Source of the DNA: WHSW01 sp963781265
GTDB lineage: Bacteria > Actinomycetota > Thermoleophilia > Solirubrobacterales > 70-9
Reading direction: 5' to 3'
Assembly: GCA_963781265.1 (NCBI GenBank)
Contig: CAWAFH010000012.1
Span: 248,001-312,000, forward strand
DNA: 64,000 nucleotides
Positions 24,916 to 34,295 of this stretch are shown here, piece by piece. The notes below the pieces were generated by a model. The model saw nothing but the letters and a program-made list of their open reading frames with translations, did not search any database and was not told the origin of the DNA. How positions within the stretch are numbered: the stretch's first letter is position 1; the number at the start of each line of letters is the position of its first letter. Both the position numbers and the translations under genes were made by a program.

Positions 24916-25595
24916 CCGCGCGGCCGCCCGCATACGAGGGACGCCGGATCGCGCCGTCGATCCTCTCCGCCGACTTCGCCCGGCTCTCCGACCAGGTCGC
25001 CGAGGTGCTCGACGCCGGCGCGCGGGTGATCCACGTCGACGTCATGGACGGTCACTTCGTCCCGCCGATCACGATCGGGCCGCTGGTGGCCGGGGCGATC
25101 GCCGATCAGGTCCATGAGGTCGGCGGCGCGATCGACGTCCACCTGATGATCGAAAACCCCGACCGCCACGTCGCCGAGTTCGCGCGCGCCGGCGCCGACT
25201 CGATCACCTGCCACATCGAGGCGACCCCGCACGCGAACCGGGTCCTCAACCTGATCCGCGAGTCCGGCTGTCTGGCCGGGATCGCCCTCAACCCCGGAAC
25301 GCCGGCGGAGGCGCTCTCGGAGCTCGCCGGGGTCGCCGACCTGGTCCTCTGCATGTCGGTCAATCCCGGCTGGGGCGGCCAGTCGTTCATCGACGGCTCA
25401 CCGGCGAAGATCAGGCGCCTGGGCGAGCTGCTCCCGGACGCCCTGCACGAGGTCGACGGCGGGGTGGATATCGCGACCGCGGGCGGCGTCGCCGACGCCG
25501 GGGCGACCCTGATGGTCGCCGGCTCGGCGATCTTCGGCAAGCCCGACCCCGCTGCGGCCTACGCCGAGCTCGCCGGCGCTGCCGGCGCCGCCTAG
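24912..25595 (+). CDS. rpe: Ribulose-phosphate 3-epimerase
   Basis: This 227-residue TIM-barrel enzyme interconverts ribulose 5-phosphate and xylulose 5-phosphate. It has APSILSADFARLSDQV, VDVMDGHFVPPITIG (metal His and catalytic Asp), HLMIENP, MSVNPGWGGQSFI and the second catalytic Asp in EVDGGVD. The start lies in an ATGA overlap. A convergent antiporter gene ends 10 bp beyond the stop. Confidence 0.96.
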   Translation: MTARPPAYEGRRIAPSILSADFARLSDQVAEVLDAGARVIHVDVMDGHFVPPITIGPLVAGAIADQVHEVGGAIDVHLMIENPDRHVAEFARAGADSITCHIEATPHANRVLNLIRESGCLAGIALNPGTPAEALSELAGVADLVLCMSVNPGWGGQSFIDGSPAKIRRLGELLPDALHEVDGGVDIATAGGVADAGATLMVAGSAIFGKPDPAAAYAELAGAAGAA

Positions 25596-25605
25596 CGCGG
25601 GCCGT

Positions 25606-27411
25606 TCAGCGACGAGGCGGCGCCGGGGCGGTGAGCGCGCCGGCGAGCTCCTGCCACCAGGCGCGGTCGGCGGGCGAGAGGCCCGGCCGCGCGACGCGGC
25701 GCGCGCACCATTCGGCGAGGCTGCGGCGGCTGCCGACGGCGAGCAGCTCGGCGCCGGTCGCCGCGTAGCGGCCGTCGGCGAGCGTGACGAGCGAGCCGCT
25801 GCCGTCGCGGCGCACCCGCAGGCGCTCGGCGACCGGGGTGCCCAGGATGAGCTCCGGCGAGCCGGGATCGCCGTCCTCGTCGCGCCACGGCCGCACCGTG
25901 AACACCTGTGGGGCGCCGCGCGGCGGCAACGGCGGAGCGATCGGCTCGCCGAGCGGCCCGTTGCGCCAGCGCCCGGCGAGCTGCTGGACGGCGTCGAGCG
26001 CCTCGAGCCGGGCGATGATATGAAGCTCGTCCCGCTCCTCGATCTGGGTCGAGCCGCGCGGTGGCAGCGCCTCCCCGTCGCGGACGATCAGGTTGACGAG
26101 CGCCTCGCGCGGCAGCTCGAGCTCCTTGATCGTGTGGCCGGCGGCGGCGTCGCCCGGCCGCACCCGCCAGACCAGCGACTCACCCCCGAGCTCGTTGATG
26201 ATCCCGGTCTCGATCAGCGGCGGCGGCAGGGTCGGCTCGTCGCTCACCACCCCGAGGCGCTTCGCGAGCGGCTCGAACGTGCTCCCCTGGACCAGGGTCG
26301 AGGTGACGACGACGAAGAAGATCACGTTGAAGATCACGTCGGTGTCGCCGACCCCGGCGACGACCGGGAAGGTCGCGAGCCAGATCGGGATCGCGCCGCG
26401 CAGCCCCGCCCAGCCGAGCATCAGTCGCTCCCGGCTGTTGAACGGCGAGAAGGCGCTGGCGACGAAGGCGGCGAGCGGGCGGGCGATGAAGATGAGCGCC
26501 GCCGAGAGCAGCAGCCCGTCGGCGGCGATGTCGCCGAGCCCCGATGGGAAGACGAGCAGGCCGAGCAGCCCGAACAGCGAGATCTGCGCGATCCAGGACA
26601 GGCCCTGGTGGAAGGCGATCGTGGTCTGGCGCGCCGGGACCGGCCCGGTGCCGAGGATCAGCGCGGTGATGTAGACCGACAGAAACCCGGACCCGTGGAC
26701 GAGCTCGGGTACCCCGTACGCGAGCGCGGCGCTGGCGATCGAGGCGACCGGGTAGAGGCCCGGAGTCGGCAGGTCGAGGTTGCGAAAGCACCAGCGCGCC
26801 GCGAACCCGATCAGCAGCCCGACGGCCAGCCCGACGCCGAGCTTCAGCGCCAGGCTGCCCGCCATGTCGACGACCCCGTAGTCGGACATCTGGATCCAGT
26901 CGATGAACCCCGTCACCAGGAGCAGCGCGACGGGGTCGTTGAGGCCGGACTCGCCCTCGAGGGCGCGCGCGAGCTTCTTGCGCAGGTGCGAGCCGCGCAG
27001 GACGGCAAAGATCGCGGCGGAGTCGGTGGCGGCCACCGCGGAGCCGATCAGCAGGCCCTCGAGCGTGCTCAGGTCGAACAGCCATACGGCCGTGAGGCCG
27101 GTGATCACGGCGGTCAGCACGGTGCCGACCGTCGCGAGCGAGATCGCCGTTCCGAGGACCGGGCGGATCTCGTTCCAGCCGGCGGTCAACCCGCCCTCGA
27201 ACAGGATCAGCACGAGGCCGATCGTCCCCAGCGTTCGGGCGAGCTCGTAGTTGTCGAACTCGACGCCGCCGATGCCCTCGGAGCCGAGCAGCATCCCGAG
27301 CCCGAGAAAGAGCAGCAGGCCGGGTACGCGGACCCGATCGGCGGCCTTCGCGGCGATCAGGCCGGTCGCCAGCAGCAGGCCGGCGATCAGGATCAGCTCA
27401 TAGTCCGACAA
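25606..27411 (-). CDS. CPA-family cation/proton antiporter with RCK-C domain (NhaP2/CvrA-like)
   Basis: This 601-residue protein has about 12 membrane segments in the first 390 residues. They include FEGGLTAGWNEI, the ion-site region AVAATDSAAIFAVLRG and EGESGLNDPVALLLV. A TrkA-C/RCK-C-like domain follows (VRPGDAAAGHTIKELELPRE...ERDELHII) and then a C-terminal domain of about 130 residues. This layout matches NhaP2-type K+/H+ antiporters, but the cation is inferred. The start is TTG, with TACCTT six bases upstream on the minus strand and no Shine-Dalgarno, so it is probably leaderless. Confidence 0.85.
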   Translation of the reverse strand: MSDYELILIAGLLLATGLIAAKAADRVRVPGLLLFLGLGMLLGSEGIGGVEFDNYELARTLGTIGLVLILFEGGLTAGWNEIRPVLGTAISLATVGTVLTAVITGLTAVWLFDLSTLEGLLIGSAVAATDSAAIFAVLRGSHLRKKLARALEGESGLNDPVALLLVTGFIDWIQMSDYGVVDMAGSLALKLGVGLAVGLLIGFAARWCFRNLDLPTPGLYPVASIASAALAYGVPELVHGSGFLSVYITALILGTGPVPARQTTIAFHQGLSWIAQISLFGLLGLLVFPSGLGDIAADGLLLSAALIFIARPLAAFVASAFSPFNSRERLMLGWAGLRGAIPIWLATFPVVAGVGDTDVIFNVIFFVVVTSTLVQGSTFEPLAKRLGVVSDEPTLPPPLIETGIINELGGESLVWRVRPGDAAAGHTIKELELPREALVNLIVRDGEALPPRGSTQIEERDELHIIARLEALDAVQQLAGRWRNGPLGEPIAPPLPPRGAPQVFTVRPWRDEDGDPGSPELILGTPVAERLRVRRDGSGSLVTLADGRYAATGAELLAVGSRRSLAEWCARRVARPGLSPADRAWWQELAGALTAPAPPRR

Positions 27412-27428
27412 GGGGGGAAGGTACCGAG

Positions 27429-28793
27429 CTAGCTGGCCTCGTCGGCGAGCGCGAGCCGCGCCTCGGTCTCCTGCTCGGGGGTCAGGCCGGTCACGGCCCC
27501 TGGCTCATCGGCGCGGCGGTAGAGCAGCGCCAGCGCCGCGAACAGCGCAGCCGCCGCAGCCAGAAAGCCGACCTCGATCCGCCGGTCCGGCTCCAGCGCG
27601 CCGCTCAGACACCAGACGAGAAAGCCGATCGCGCACCCGGCCCAGCACGACGCCGCCTGGCGCGCGCGGCCGCGCGCGAGCGCCGCCTGGTTGAGGGTGG
27701 TCGCCGCCAGATAGAGCCCCATCGCTGCGGTCACGATCAGCAACCCGGCGCGGTCGTACGTGAAGCGGTCGGAGAAGGCGGCCTGCATCAGCGCGGGGCC
27801 GGCGATCGCGACCGCAGCGGCGACGAGCGCCGTGAACGCGGCGATCGCCTTCAGCGTGCCCGAGACCGAGGACTCGAAGGCGCGCGCGGCCCGCTCGCCG
27901 GTGCCGGAGCGCAGCCGGGTCAGATGGGGGAGGAGGCTGGTCGAGATTCCCTGGAAGACGAGCAGCGGAGCGCGGGCGAGCATCAGCACGTTGAAGATGT
28001 ACCCAGCGGCGGCGGCACCCTCGCTCGCCCGGATCAGCAGCGGCCCCGCATTGAGGAACGTCTGCTCGCTGAGCATGATGAAGAAGACGGCCGCGGCGAA
28101 AGCGCCGCCGCCGAGCGCGGCCGGGGGCTCGCGCGCGCCCGTCGCGGGTCGCGCCGGTGCCTGGCTCGCGGCCCGTTGAGCGCGGCGTCCGAAGGCGAGC
28201 GGGACGACGCAGAGCGAGAAGAGCGGCGCCGCGACCACACCGGCAGCGACCGCGTCGCGCCCCGCAGCGACGCCGACCGCGACCGCGAGCGAGAACGCCA
28301 TCCGGGAGAACGACTCCGAGACCAGCAATCCGGCGAGCAGGCCGAACCTGCCCTCGCCGGCGAGGTAGCCGCGGGCGAAGAAGCTCGCCGCGAACGCGAG
28401 CACGGCGGCGAAGTAGATCCAGTACAGCGTCGTGGAGCCGGAGAGCAGGTCGTCGGTGAGCGGCACGCGCAGGGCCAGCGCGACGATCGCGAAGGCGAGC
28501 GCGATCAGCCCCTGGACCCGGGCCGCCTCGCGCAGGGTCGGGCCGATCGGCGCCCCGCGGACGCGGTCGGCGGCGACCGTTCGAGAGATGAACTGCTCGA
28601 CCGGCCGGTGCAGGACGGAGATCGTGACGAACGTCGCCGACCACAGCACGACGATCTCCCCGTAGGCGGTCGGGTCGAGGTTGTGCGACGCGAGCGCGAA
28701 GTAGACGTAGGTGAGCAGGCCCGCGAGGCCGACGCCGACCGACAGGGTCCCGGCCGAGCGCCCGAAGCTGCGCGCCTGGGGCTCGTCGGCCAT
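27429..28793 (-). CDS. Polysaccharide/lipid-linked sugar flippase-like membrane protein
   Basis: This protein of about 454 residues has 12 or more hydrophobic segments and opens with RSAGTLSVGVGLAGLLTYVYFALAS, resembling the MATE/MVF-like flippases of cell-surface polysaccharide pathways. No glycosyltransferases are nearby, so the substrate is unknown. The ATG at 28793 is preferred over the GTGs just upstream because TACCGT on the same strand ends seven bases before it. It is divergent from ribD across a 78-bp gap with a palindromic operator. Confidence 0.75.
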   Translation of the reverse strand: MADEPQARSFGRSAGTLSVGVGLAGLLTYVYFALASHNLDPTAYGEIVVLWSATFVTISVLHRPVEQFISRTVAADRVRGAPIGPTLREAARVQGLIALAFAIVALALRVPLTDDLLSGSTTLYWIYFAAVLAFAASFFARGYLAGEGRFGLLAGLLVSESFSRMAFSLAVAVGVAAGRDAVAAGVVAAPLFSLCVVPLAFGRRAQRAASQAPARPATGAREPPAALGGGAFAAAVFFIMLSEQTFLNAGPLLIRASEGAAAAGYIFNVLMLARAPLLVFQGISTSLLPHLTRLRSGTGERAARAFESSVSGTLKAIAAFTALVAAAVAIAGPALMQAAFSDRFTYDRAGLLIVTAAMGLYLAATTLNQAALARGRARQAASCWAGCAIGFLVWCLSGALEPDRRIEVGFLAAAAALFAALALLYRRADEPGAVTGLTPEQETEARLALADEAS

Positions 28794-28840
28794 CGCCACC
28801 ACGGTACCGTCGCGGGGTCGAGAGCGTGATGGAGTATCGT

Positions 28841-28858
28841 TGACTGACTAGTCAATCA
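28841..28858. promoter_or_regulatory. TetR-type palindromic operator before ribD
   Basis: TGACTGACTAGTCAATCA is an 18-bp near-palindrome (16 of 18 positions symmetric) with a perfect core TGACTAGTCA. It directly follows a possible -10 (TATCGT, 28835-28840) for ribD and lies 48 bp from the divergent flippase start. The geometry resembles operators of TetR-family repressors. No regulator gene is adjacent. Confidence 0.5.
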
Positions 28859-28871
28859 GGCCGCTGATTCG

Positions 28872-30011
28872 ATGACTTTCGTCGCCACAGACGCGGACCG
28901 CGCCCAGCTCAGGCGGGCCCTGGAGCTGGCCGAGGGCGGCCGCGGCCGGGTGAGCCCGAATCCCCTGGTCGGCGCGGTGATCGTGCGGGACGGCGAGGTG
29001 GTCGGCGAGGGCTTTCACGCGGCGCTCGGCGGCGCGCACGCCGAGGTCGCCGCGATCGCGGACTGCGTCGAGCGCGCCGGGGGGCGGAGCGACGCGACGC
29101 CCGGGTCGACCATGTACGTGAGCCTCGAGCCGTGCGCGCACCACGGTCGCCAGCCACCGTGCACCGACGCGATCCTCGCCGCCGGGATCGCCAGGGTGGT
29201 GATCGGCTGCGACGACCCGAGCGAGAAGGCGCACGGGCGCGGCCCGGGCATCCTGCGCGACGAGGGGGTCGAGGTCGAGTTCGTCGACGGGGCCGAGGCG
29301 GCGGCGTCGCGCCTGCTCGTGCAACCGTTTCGCAAGCACGCCCGCACCGGGCTGCCGCTGGTCACCCTGAAGTCGGCGGTCAGCCTCGACGGCTTCACCG
29401 CGACCCGCGGCGGTGACTCGCGCTGGATCTCGGGCCCCGAGAGCCGCGCCCTCGTGCACCGGTGGCGCGCGGACTCCGACGCCGTCGCCGTGGGGATCGG
29501 GACGGCGCTGGCCGACGATCCGCTGCTCACCGCCCGCGATCTCGACGACCCGGCGCCGCGCCAGCCGGTCCGGGTCGTGTTCGACTCGGCGGCGCGCCTG
29601 TCGCTCGACTCGGCGCTGATCGGCTCGATCGACCAGGCGCCGCTGCTCGTGCTCGCCGCCGCCGACGCGGAGCGTTCTCGAGTCGAGGCGCTGCGCGCCG
29701 CCGGCGCCGAAGTCGTCGAGCTTGCCGGCGATCGCGAGCGCCGGCTGGCCGACGGGCTCGCCGAGCTCGGCCGGCGCGGGCTCACGTCGCTGCTGGTCGA
29801 GGGCGGGGCGGGAATCGCCGGAGCGCTGCTCGGCGCCGGCGAGGTGGACCGCCTCGAGGTCTTCATCGCGCCGCTCGTGCTCGGCGGCGGGCTGCCGCTG
29901 GCCGCCGGCGAGGGGCTCGACCGCGTCGCCGACGCGGCCAAGCCGCTCGCGGTCGAGTGGCGGCGAAGCGGCGACGACATGCTGGCGAGCGCGCGGCTGC
30001 GGGAGTGGTGA
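28872..30011 (+). CDS. ribD: Riboflavin biosynthesis deaminase/reductase RibD
   Basis: This 379-residue bifunctional enzyme performs the second and third steps of riboflavin synthesis. The N-terminal deaminase has GAHAEVAAI and EPCAHHGRQPPCTDAI (zinc His/Cys ligands and catalytic Glu). The C-terminal reductase opens LPLVTLKSAVSLDGFTAT and includes LLVEGGAGIAGALL. It heads a four-gene rib operon with all junctions overlapping. No FMN riboswitch can fit in the short upstream gap, so control must lie elsewhere, perhaps at the palindrome 14 bp upstream. Confidence 0.95.
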   Translation: MTFVATDADRAQLRRALELAEGGRGRVSPNPLVGAVIVRDGEVVGEGFHAALGGAHAEVAAIADCVERAGGRSDATPGSTMYVSLEPCAHHGRQPPCTDAILAAGIARVVIGCDDPSEKAHGRGPGILRDEGVEVEFVDGAEAAASRLLVQPFRKHARTGLPLVTLKSAVSLDGFTATRGGDSRWISGPESRALVHRWRADSDAVAVGIGTALADDPLLTARDLDDPAPRQPVRVVFDSAARLSLDSALIGSIDQAPLLVLAAADAERSRVEALRAAGAEVVELAGDRERRLADGLAELGRRGLTSLLVEGGAGIAGALLGAGEVDRLEVFIAPLVLGGGLPLAAGEGLDRVADAAKPLAVEWRRSGDDMLASARLREW

Positions 30012-30613
30012 TGTTCACCGGGATCGTCCAGGAGCTGGGAACGGTCGAGGCGGTCGACCGAGGGGAGGGCGGCGTGCGCCTGCGGATCGCGGCGGCGCTC
30101 AGCGACGGCCTGCGCGAGGGCGACTCGGTGGCCGTCTCCGGCGCGTGTCTGACCGCCGCGGTCGCCGGAGGGGGCGGCTTCGAGGCCGACGTGATGAACC
30201 AGACCCTCGGCCTGACGACCCTCGGCGCGCTGGCGGTCGGCGACCGCGTCAACCTCGAGCCGGCCCTGCGGGCCGGCGAGCCCCTCGGCGGCCACATCGT
30301 CCAGGGCCACGTCGACGGGGTGGGGGAGGTGGCCGAGACGCGCGACGACGGCTTCGCCCGCCGGGTCCGGGTCGCCGTCGGCGACGGCCTCGAGCGCTAC
30401 CTGGTCGAGCACGGCTCGGTGACGGTGGCAGGGGTCAGCCTCACGGTGGCGGGGCTCGGCGACGACTGGTTCGAGGTCTCGCTGATCCCCGAGACGCTCG
30501 AGCGCACGACGCTCGGCGCGGTCGCCGCCGGATCGCGCGTGAATCTCGAGTTCGACGTGGTCGCCCGTTACGTCGAGCGCCTTCTAGGCTTCAACGAAGA
30601 AAGGCGGAAGTGA
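30011..30613 (+). CDS. ribE: Riboflavin synthase, alpha subunit
   Basis: This 200-residue enzyme dismutates two 6,7-dimethyl-8-ribityllumazines to riboflavin. Its two homologous barrel halves each have the typical pattern: MFTGIVQELGTV...VSGACLTAA and GGHIVQGHVDGVG...VAGVSLTVA. It is coupled to ribD and ribBA by TGATG junctions. The length is normal. Confidence 0.95.
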   Translation: MFTGIVQELGTVEAVDRGEGGVRLRIAAALSDGLREGDSVAVSGACLTAAVAGGGGFEADVMNQTLGLTTLGALAVGDRVNLEPALRAGEPLGGHIVQGHVDGVGEVAETRDDGFARRVRVAVGDGLERYLVEHGSVTVAGVSLTVAGLGDDWFEVSLIPETLERTTLGAVAAGSRVNLEFDVVARYVERLLGFNEERRK

Positions 30614-31938
30614 TGCACGCTCGTCCCTCCACAAACCCCGACATCCCCGGACGCGAAGCGGAGCAGGTGGCCGGGAAATTCGCGACCATCGAGGAAGCCA
30701 TCGACGACATCCGTCGCGGGCGGATGGTGGTCGTGTGCGACGACGAGACGCGCGAGAACGAGGGCGACCTGACGATGGCGGCCCAGTTCGCGACGCCGGA
30801 GGCGATCAACTTCATGGCGAAGGAGGGCAGGGGGCTGGTCTGCCTCACGCTCACCGGCGAGCGCTGCGACGAGCTCGGCCTCAACCTGATGGCGGCCAAG
30901 AACGAGGCGCCGCTGCAGACGGCCTTCACCGTCTCGGTCGAGGCCCGCGAGGGCGTCACCACCGGGATCTCGGCGGCCGACCGCGCGCACACGATCCAGG
31001 TCGCGATCGACGCCCGCTCGACCCCCGAGTCGCTCGTGCAGCCCGGCCACGTCTTCCCGTTGCGCGCCAAGGACGGCGGGGTGCTCGAGCGCGCCGGACA
31101 GACGGAGGCCGCGGTCGACCTCGCGCGGCTCGCCGGGCTCAACCCGGCCGGCGTGATCTGCGAGATCATGAACGACGACGGGACGATGGCCCGGGTGCCG
31201 GACCTGATCCCGTACTGCGAGCGCCACGACCTGAAGATGATCACGGTCGCCGACCTGATCGCCTACCGGCGGCGCACGGAGCAGCTGGTCGAGCGGGTCG
31301 TCGCGACCAAGCTGCCGACCGCGTTCGGCGAGTTCACGGCCGTCGGGTACCGCTCGCTGCTGGACGACAAGCATCACGTCGCCATGGTCAAGGGCAACGT
31401 CTCGGGGGCCGAGGACGTGCTCGTCCGCGTGCACTCCGAGTGCCTGACCGGCGACGTCTTCCACTCGCTGCGCTGCGACTGCGGCGAGCAGCTCGAGGCG
31501 GCGATGGCGATGATCGAGCAGCAGGGCTCCGGCGTCTTGCTCTACCTCTCGCAGGAGGGGCGCGGGATCGGCCTGCTGAACAAGCTGCGCGCCTACAAGC
31601 TGCAGGAGGAGGGCCTCGACACGGTCGACGCGAACCTGCGGCTCGGCCTGCCGGCGGACCTGCGCGATTACGGGATCGGCGCCCAGATCCTCGTCGACCT
31701 CGGACTGACGAGCATCCGCATCCTCACCAACAACCCGAAGAAGATCCACGGGCTCGAGGGGTACGGGCTCTCGGTCTCCGAGCAGGTGCCGATCCAGTCC
31801 GTTCCCAACCCGCACAACCAGGAGTACCTGGACGCGAAGCGCGACAAGATGGGCCACGTGCTTCACCACCAGGGCCTGCCGCTCGACGAGGAGCTGATCC
31901 ACGACGAGCGCGAGGCGGAGGGCTGGGAGCTTGGCTGA
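30613..31938 (+). CDS. ribBA: Bifunctional DHBP synthase / GTP cyclohydrolase II
   Basis: This 441-residue fusion has an N-terminal 3,4-dihydroxy-2-butanone 4-phosphate synthase (DDETRENEGDLTMAAQFATPE, then TTGISAADRAHTI). Its C-terminal GTP cyclohydrolase II has HSECLTGDVFHSLRCDCGEQL with three zinc cysteines and YLSQEGRGIGLLNK. It supplies both precursors of the lumazine. The ATG at 30613 lies in a TGATG junction with ribE. It overlaps ribH by eight bases. Confidence 0.96.
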   Translation: MHARPSTNPDIPGREAEQVAGKFATIEEAIDDIRRGRMVVVCDDETRENEGDLTMAAQFATPEAINFMAKEGRGLVCLTLTGERCDELGLNLMAAKNEAPLQTAFTVSVEAREGVTTGISAADRAHTIQVAIDARSTPESLVQPGHVFPLRAKDGGVLERAGQTEAAVDLARLAGLNPAGVICEIMNDDGTMARVPDLIPYCERHDLKMITVADLIAYRRRTEQLVERVVATKLPTAFGEFTAVGYRSLLDDKHHVAMVKGNVSGAEDVLVRVHSECLTGDVFHSLRCDCGEQLEAAMAMIEQQGSGVLLYLSQEGRGIGLLNKLRAYKLQEEGLDTVDANLRLGLPADLRDYGIGAQILVDLGLTSIRILTNNPKKIHGLEGYGLSVSEQVPIQSVPNPHNQEYLDAKRDKMGHVLHHQGLPLDEELIHDEREAEGWELG

Positions 31939-32371
31939 GTTCGCGATCTGCGTCGCGACGTTCTACGAGGACCTCGCGGAGCGGCTCGCCAACTCGGCGA
32001 CCGAGGCGTTCGTCGAGCGCGGGGTCGGCCCGACCTCGGTCCACGCGTTCGAGGTGCCCGGCGCGTTCGAGCTTCCGTACGCCGCGAAGCTGTGCGCCGA
32101 TTCGGGCCGCTTCGCCGGTGTCGCCTGCCTCGGCGTCGTGATCCGCGGCGAGACCGACCACTACGACTTCGTCTGCGGCGAAGCCGCCCGCGGCATCCAG
32201 GACGTGCAGTTGCGCACCGGCGTTCCCTGCTCGTTCGGGGTGATCACCTGCGACACGCGCGAGCAGGCCGAGGCTCGGGCCGGCGGCGACAAGCGCGACC
32301 AGGGCCGGAACGCGGCGCTCGCGGTCCTGCGCAGCGCCGAGCTGCGCGGGCAACTGACAACCAGCGCGTAG
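31931..32371 (+). CDS. ribH: 6,7-dimethyl-8-ribityllumazine synthase
   Basis: This 146-residue enzyme has FEVPGAFELPYAAK, GVVIRGETDHYDFVCGEAARGI and PCSFGVITCDTREQAEARAG, the conserved substrate and phosphate sites of lumazine synthase. The start is a TTG inside the end of ribBA, giving AEFAICVATFYEDL. It completes the pathway within one operon. Confidence 0.95.
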   Translation: MAEFAICVATFYEDLAERLANSATEAFVERGVGPTSVHAFEVPGAFELPYAAKLCADSGRFAGVACLGVVIRGETDHYDFVCGEAARGIQDVQLRTGVPCSFGVITCDTREQAEARAGGDKRDQGRNAALAVLRSAELRGQLTTSA

Positions 32372-32400
32372 CGACTTCCGCGCTACCATCACCGACCCTG

Positions 32401-32592
32401 ATGGCCAAGGTCTGCTTCAACTGCGGCAAGAAGCCCGCGTTCGGGAACTCGCGCAGCCACTCGATGGTCGCCACCCGGCGCCGTTTCAACCCGAACCTGC
32501 AGAAGGTCCGGATCGACGACGGCGGCAGCCCCCGCCGCGTCTACGTGTGCACCCGCTGCCTCAAGGCGGGCAAGGTCCAAAAGCACGCCTAG
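32401..32592 (+). CDS. rpmB: 50S ribosomal protein L28 (zinc-binding form)
   Basis: This 63-residue L28 has two CxxC pairs (CFNCGKKP and CTRCLKAG) for a structural zinc, and the L28 core RSHSMVATRRRFNPNLQKVRI. The presence of cysteines marks the zinc-containing (C+) form. TACCAT ends 11 bases before the ATG, so it has its own promoter after the rib operon. Confidence 0.96.
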   Translation: MAKVCFNCGKKPAFGNSRSHSMVATRRRFNPNLQKVRIDDGGSPRRVYVCTRCLKAGKVQKHA

Positions 32593-32644
32593 CGGCATGA
32601 TCGCGGCCGACGTACGTGGCGGGAGTCGACTAGTCTGTGCCGCC

Positions 32645-34279
32645 GTGTCCGACTCTTCCATCGTTCGCTTTCGCCACGTGGTCGGCGTGGCGCTCGCCCA
32701 TCTGGAGGCGAGGCGTGAGGAGATCAACGACCTGAACGTGTTCCCGGTCGCCGACGGCGACACCGGGGACAACATGGCCCTGACGATGCGCCACGTGCTC
32801 GACGAGCTCGACCTGCTCGAGCGCAACGGGAACGGCGACCCGCGCCGCCCGGAGATCGTCCGCGAGGTCGCGCGCGCGGCGCTGATGGGCGCCCGCGGCA
32901 ACTCGGGCGTGATCCTCAGCCAGATCGTGCGCGGCGCAGCCGAGAAGGTCGCGACCCCGCCGGGGCGGCTGATCGACCCGGGGCTGATCGAGGCGGCGCT
33001 CACCAACGCGAGCGAGGCCGCCTACGCGTCCGTCCGCAACCCCGCCGAGGGAACGATGCTGAGCGTGATCCGGGCGATGTCGGAGGCGGTCGTCGAGCGC
33101 CGCTCGCAATGGCTGCGCGAGCGCCTCGACCCCGATGCGACCGCCGAGGAGCAGAACGCCCTGCTCGCCGAGATGCTGGCGACGGCGCTGTTCGCCGGCG
33201 AGGAGGCGGTCCGCCACACTCCCGAGCAGCTCGACGTGCTCGCCGAGGCGGGGGTGGTGGACGCGGGCGCGCTCGGGCTCGTCGTGATCATTCGCGGGAT
33301 GATCGCCGGGCTCGCCGGCGAGCAGGTGCAGCTGCCCGAGATCCCGCACTACGCCGCCGCCCGGCTCGACCAGGTCCACCATGAGGACTCGGCCTACCGG
33401 TTCTGCACCAACTTCATCGTCACGGGCGACGCGCTGGACGGCGACTCGTTCGTCGGCGCGCTCGAATCCCTCGGCGACTCGGTGCTCGTGGTCGGCGACG
33501 AGGCGACGCTCAAGGTGCACGTCCACACCGACGACCCGCAGGCCGCGAAGACCTTGTTCGCGGGTGCCGGCCTCGTCACCCACGAGGACATCGCCGACAT
33601 GCACGAGCAGGTCGCCGGCCACCGCCTCAAGCTGGCGACCGGCCGGTGCGGGGTCGTCGCGGTCGCCAGCGGCGACGGCATGCGCGGCCTGTTCGAGGGC
33701 CTCGGGGCCGTGGTCGTCGACGGCGGCCCGACCCTGAACCCGCCCACGAAGGACCTGCTCGCCGCGATCGAGTCCTGCGTCGCCGACGAGGTGATCGTGC
33801 TTCCCAACTCGTCGAACGTGCGGATGGCGGCCGAGGAGGCGGCGCGGCTCGCGGCCAAGCACGGACGCGACGTGATCGTCGTCGCGTCCGAGTCTCAGCA
33901 GGGGGCGCTCGCGGCGCTGGTCGAGTTCGACCCGGGCGAGGCCGCCGCGGCCAACGCCGAGCGCCTCGAGGCCGGGCTGGGCGAGGTCCGGGTCGGCGCG
34001 GTTGCGCCCGCCGCCCGCGACGATTCCGAGGGCCGCTTCCGGTGCGGGGACTCGGTGGGCTTCGCCAACGGCGAGCTGGTCGCCTGGGGCGGCGCCGGAT
34101 CGACCCTGCTCGAGACCGTCGCGGCGCTGACGGACGAGGCCGAGATCGTCACGGTGATCGAGGGGGCCGAGGCACCGGTCGCGCTCGCCGAACTGCACCT
34201 GGAGCTCGACGACGGGATCGAGCTCGAGCTCCAGCGCGGCGGCACCCCGAACTATTCCTGGCTGATCGCCGTCCAGTGA
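32645..34279 (+). CDS. fakA: DAK2-domain fatty acid kinase-like protein (YloV/FakA)
   Basis: This 544-residue protein has an N-terminal DhaL-type ATP-binding domain (DLNVFPVADGDTGDNMALTM and GARGNSGVILSQIVRGAAE), a middle domain (AYRFCTNFIVTGDALDG) and a C-terminal domain. It matches FakA/YloV, which with a FakB protein phosphorylates fatty acids for phospholipid synthesis. No fakB is in the window. The GTG at 32645 is chosen because TAGTCT ends eight bases before it and family similarity begins there. An ATG at 32597 is possible. Confidence 0.88.
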   Translation: MSDSSIVRFRHVVGVALAHLEARREEINDLNVFPVADGDTGDNMALTMRHVLDELDLLERNGNGDPRRPEIVREVARAALMGARGNSGVILSQIVRGAAEKVATPPGRLIDPGLIEAALTNASEAAYASVRNPAEGTMLSVIRAMSEAVVERRSQWLRERLDPDATAEEQNALLAEMLATALFAGEEAVRHTPEQLDVLAEAGVVDAGALGLVVIIRGMIAGLAGEQVQLPEIPHYAAARLDQVHHEDSAYRFCTNFIVTGDALDGDSFVGALESLGDSVLVVGDEATLKVHVHTDDPQAAKTLFAGAGLVTHEDIADMHEQVAGHRLKLATGRCGVVAVASGDGMRGLFEGLGAVVVDGGPTLNPPTKDLLAAIESCVADEVIVLPNSSNVRMAAEEAARLAAKHGRDVIVVASESQQGALAALVEFDPGEAAAANAERLEAGLGEVRVGAVAPAARDDSEGRFRCGDSVGFANGELVAWGGAGSTLLETVAALTDEAEIVTVIEGAEAPVALAELHLELDDGIELELQRGGTPNYSWLIAVQ

Positions 34280-34295
34280 CCGGGTCGGGGCGGCG

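Noticed and set aside
28803..28871. FMN riboswitch upstream of ribD
   Set aside because: The gap is about 70 bp, too short for the aptamer, and its conserved segments are absent.
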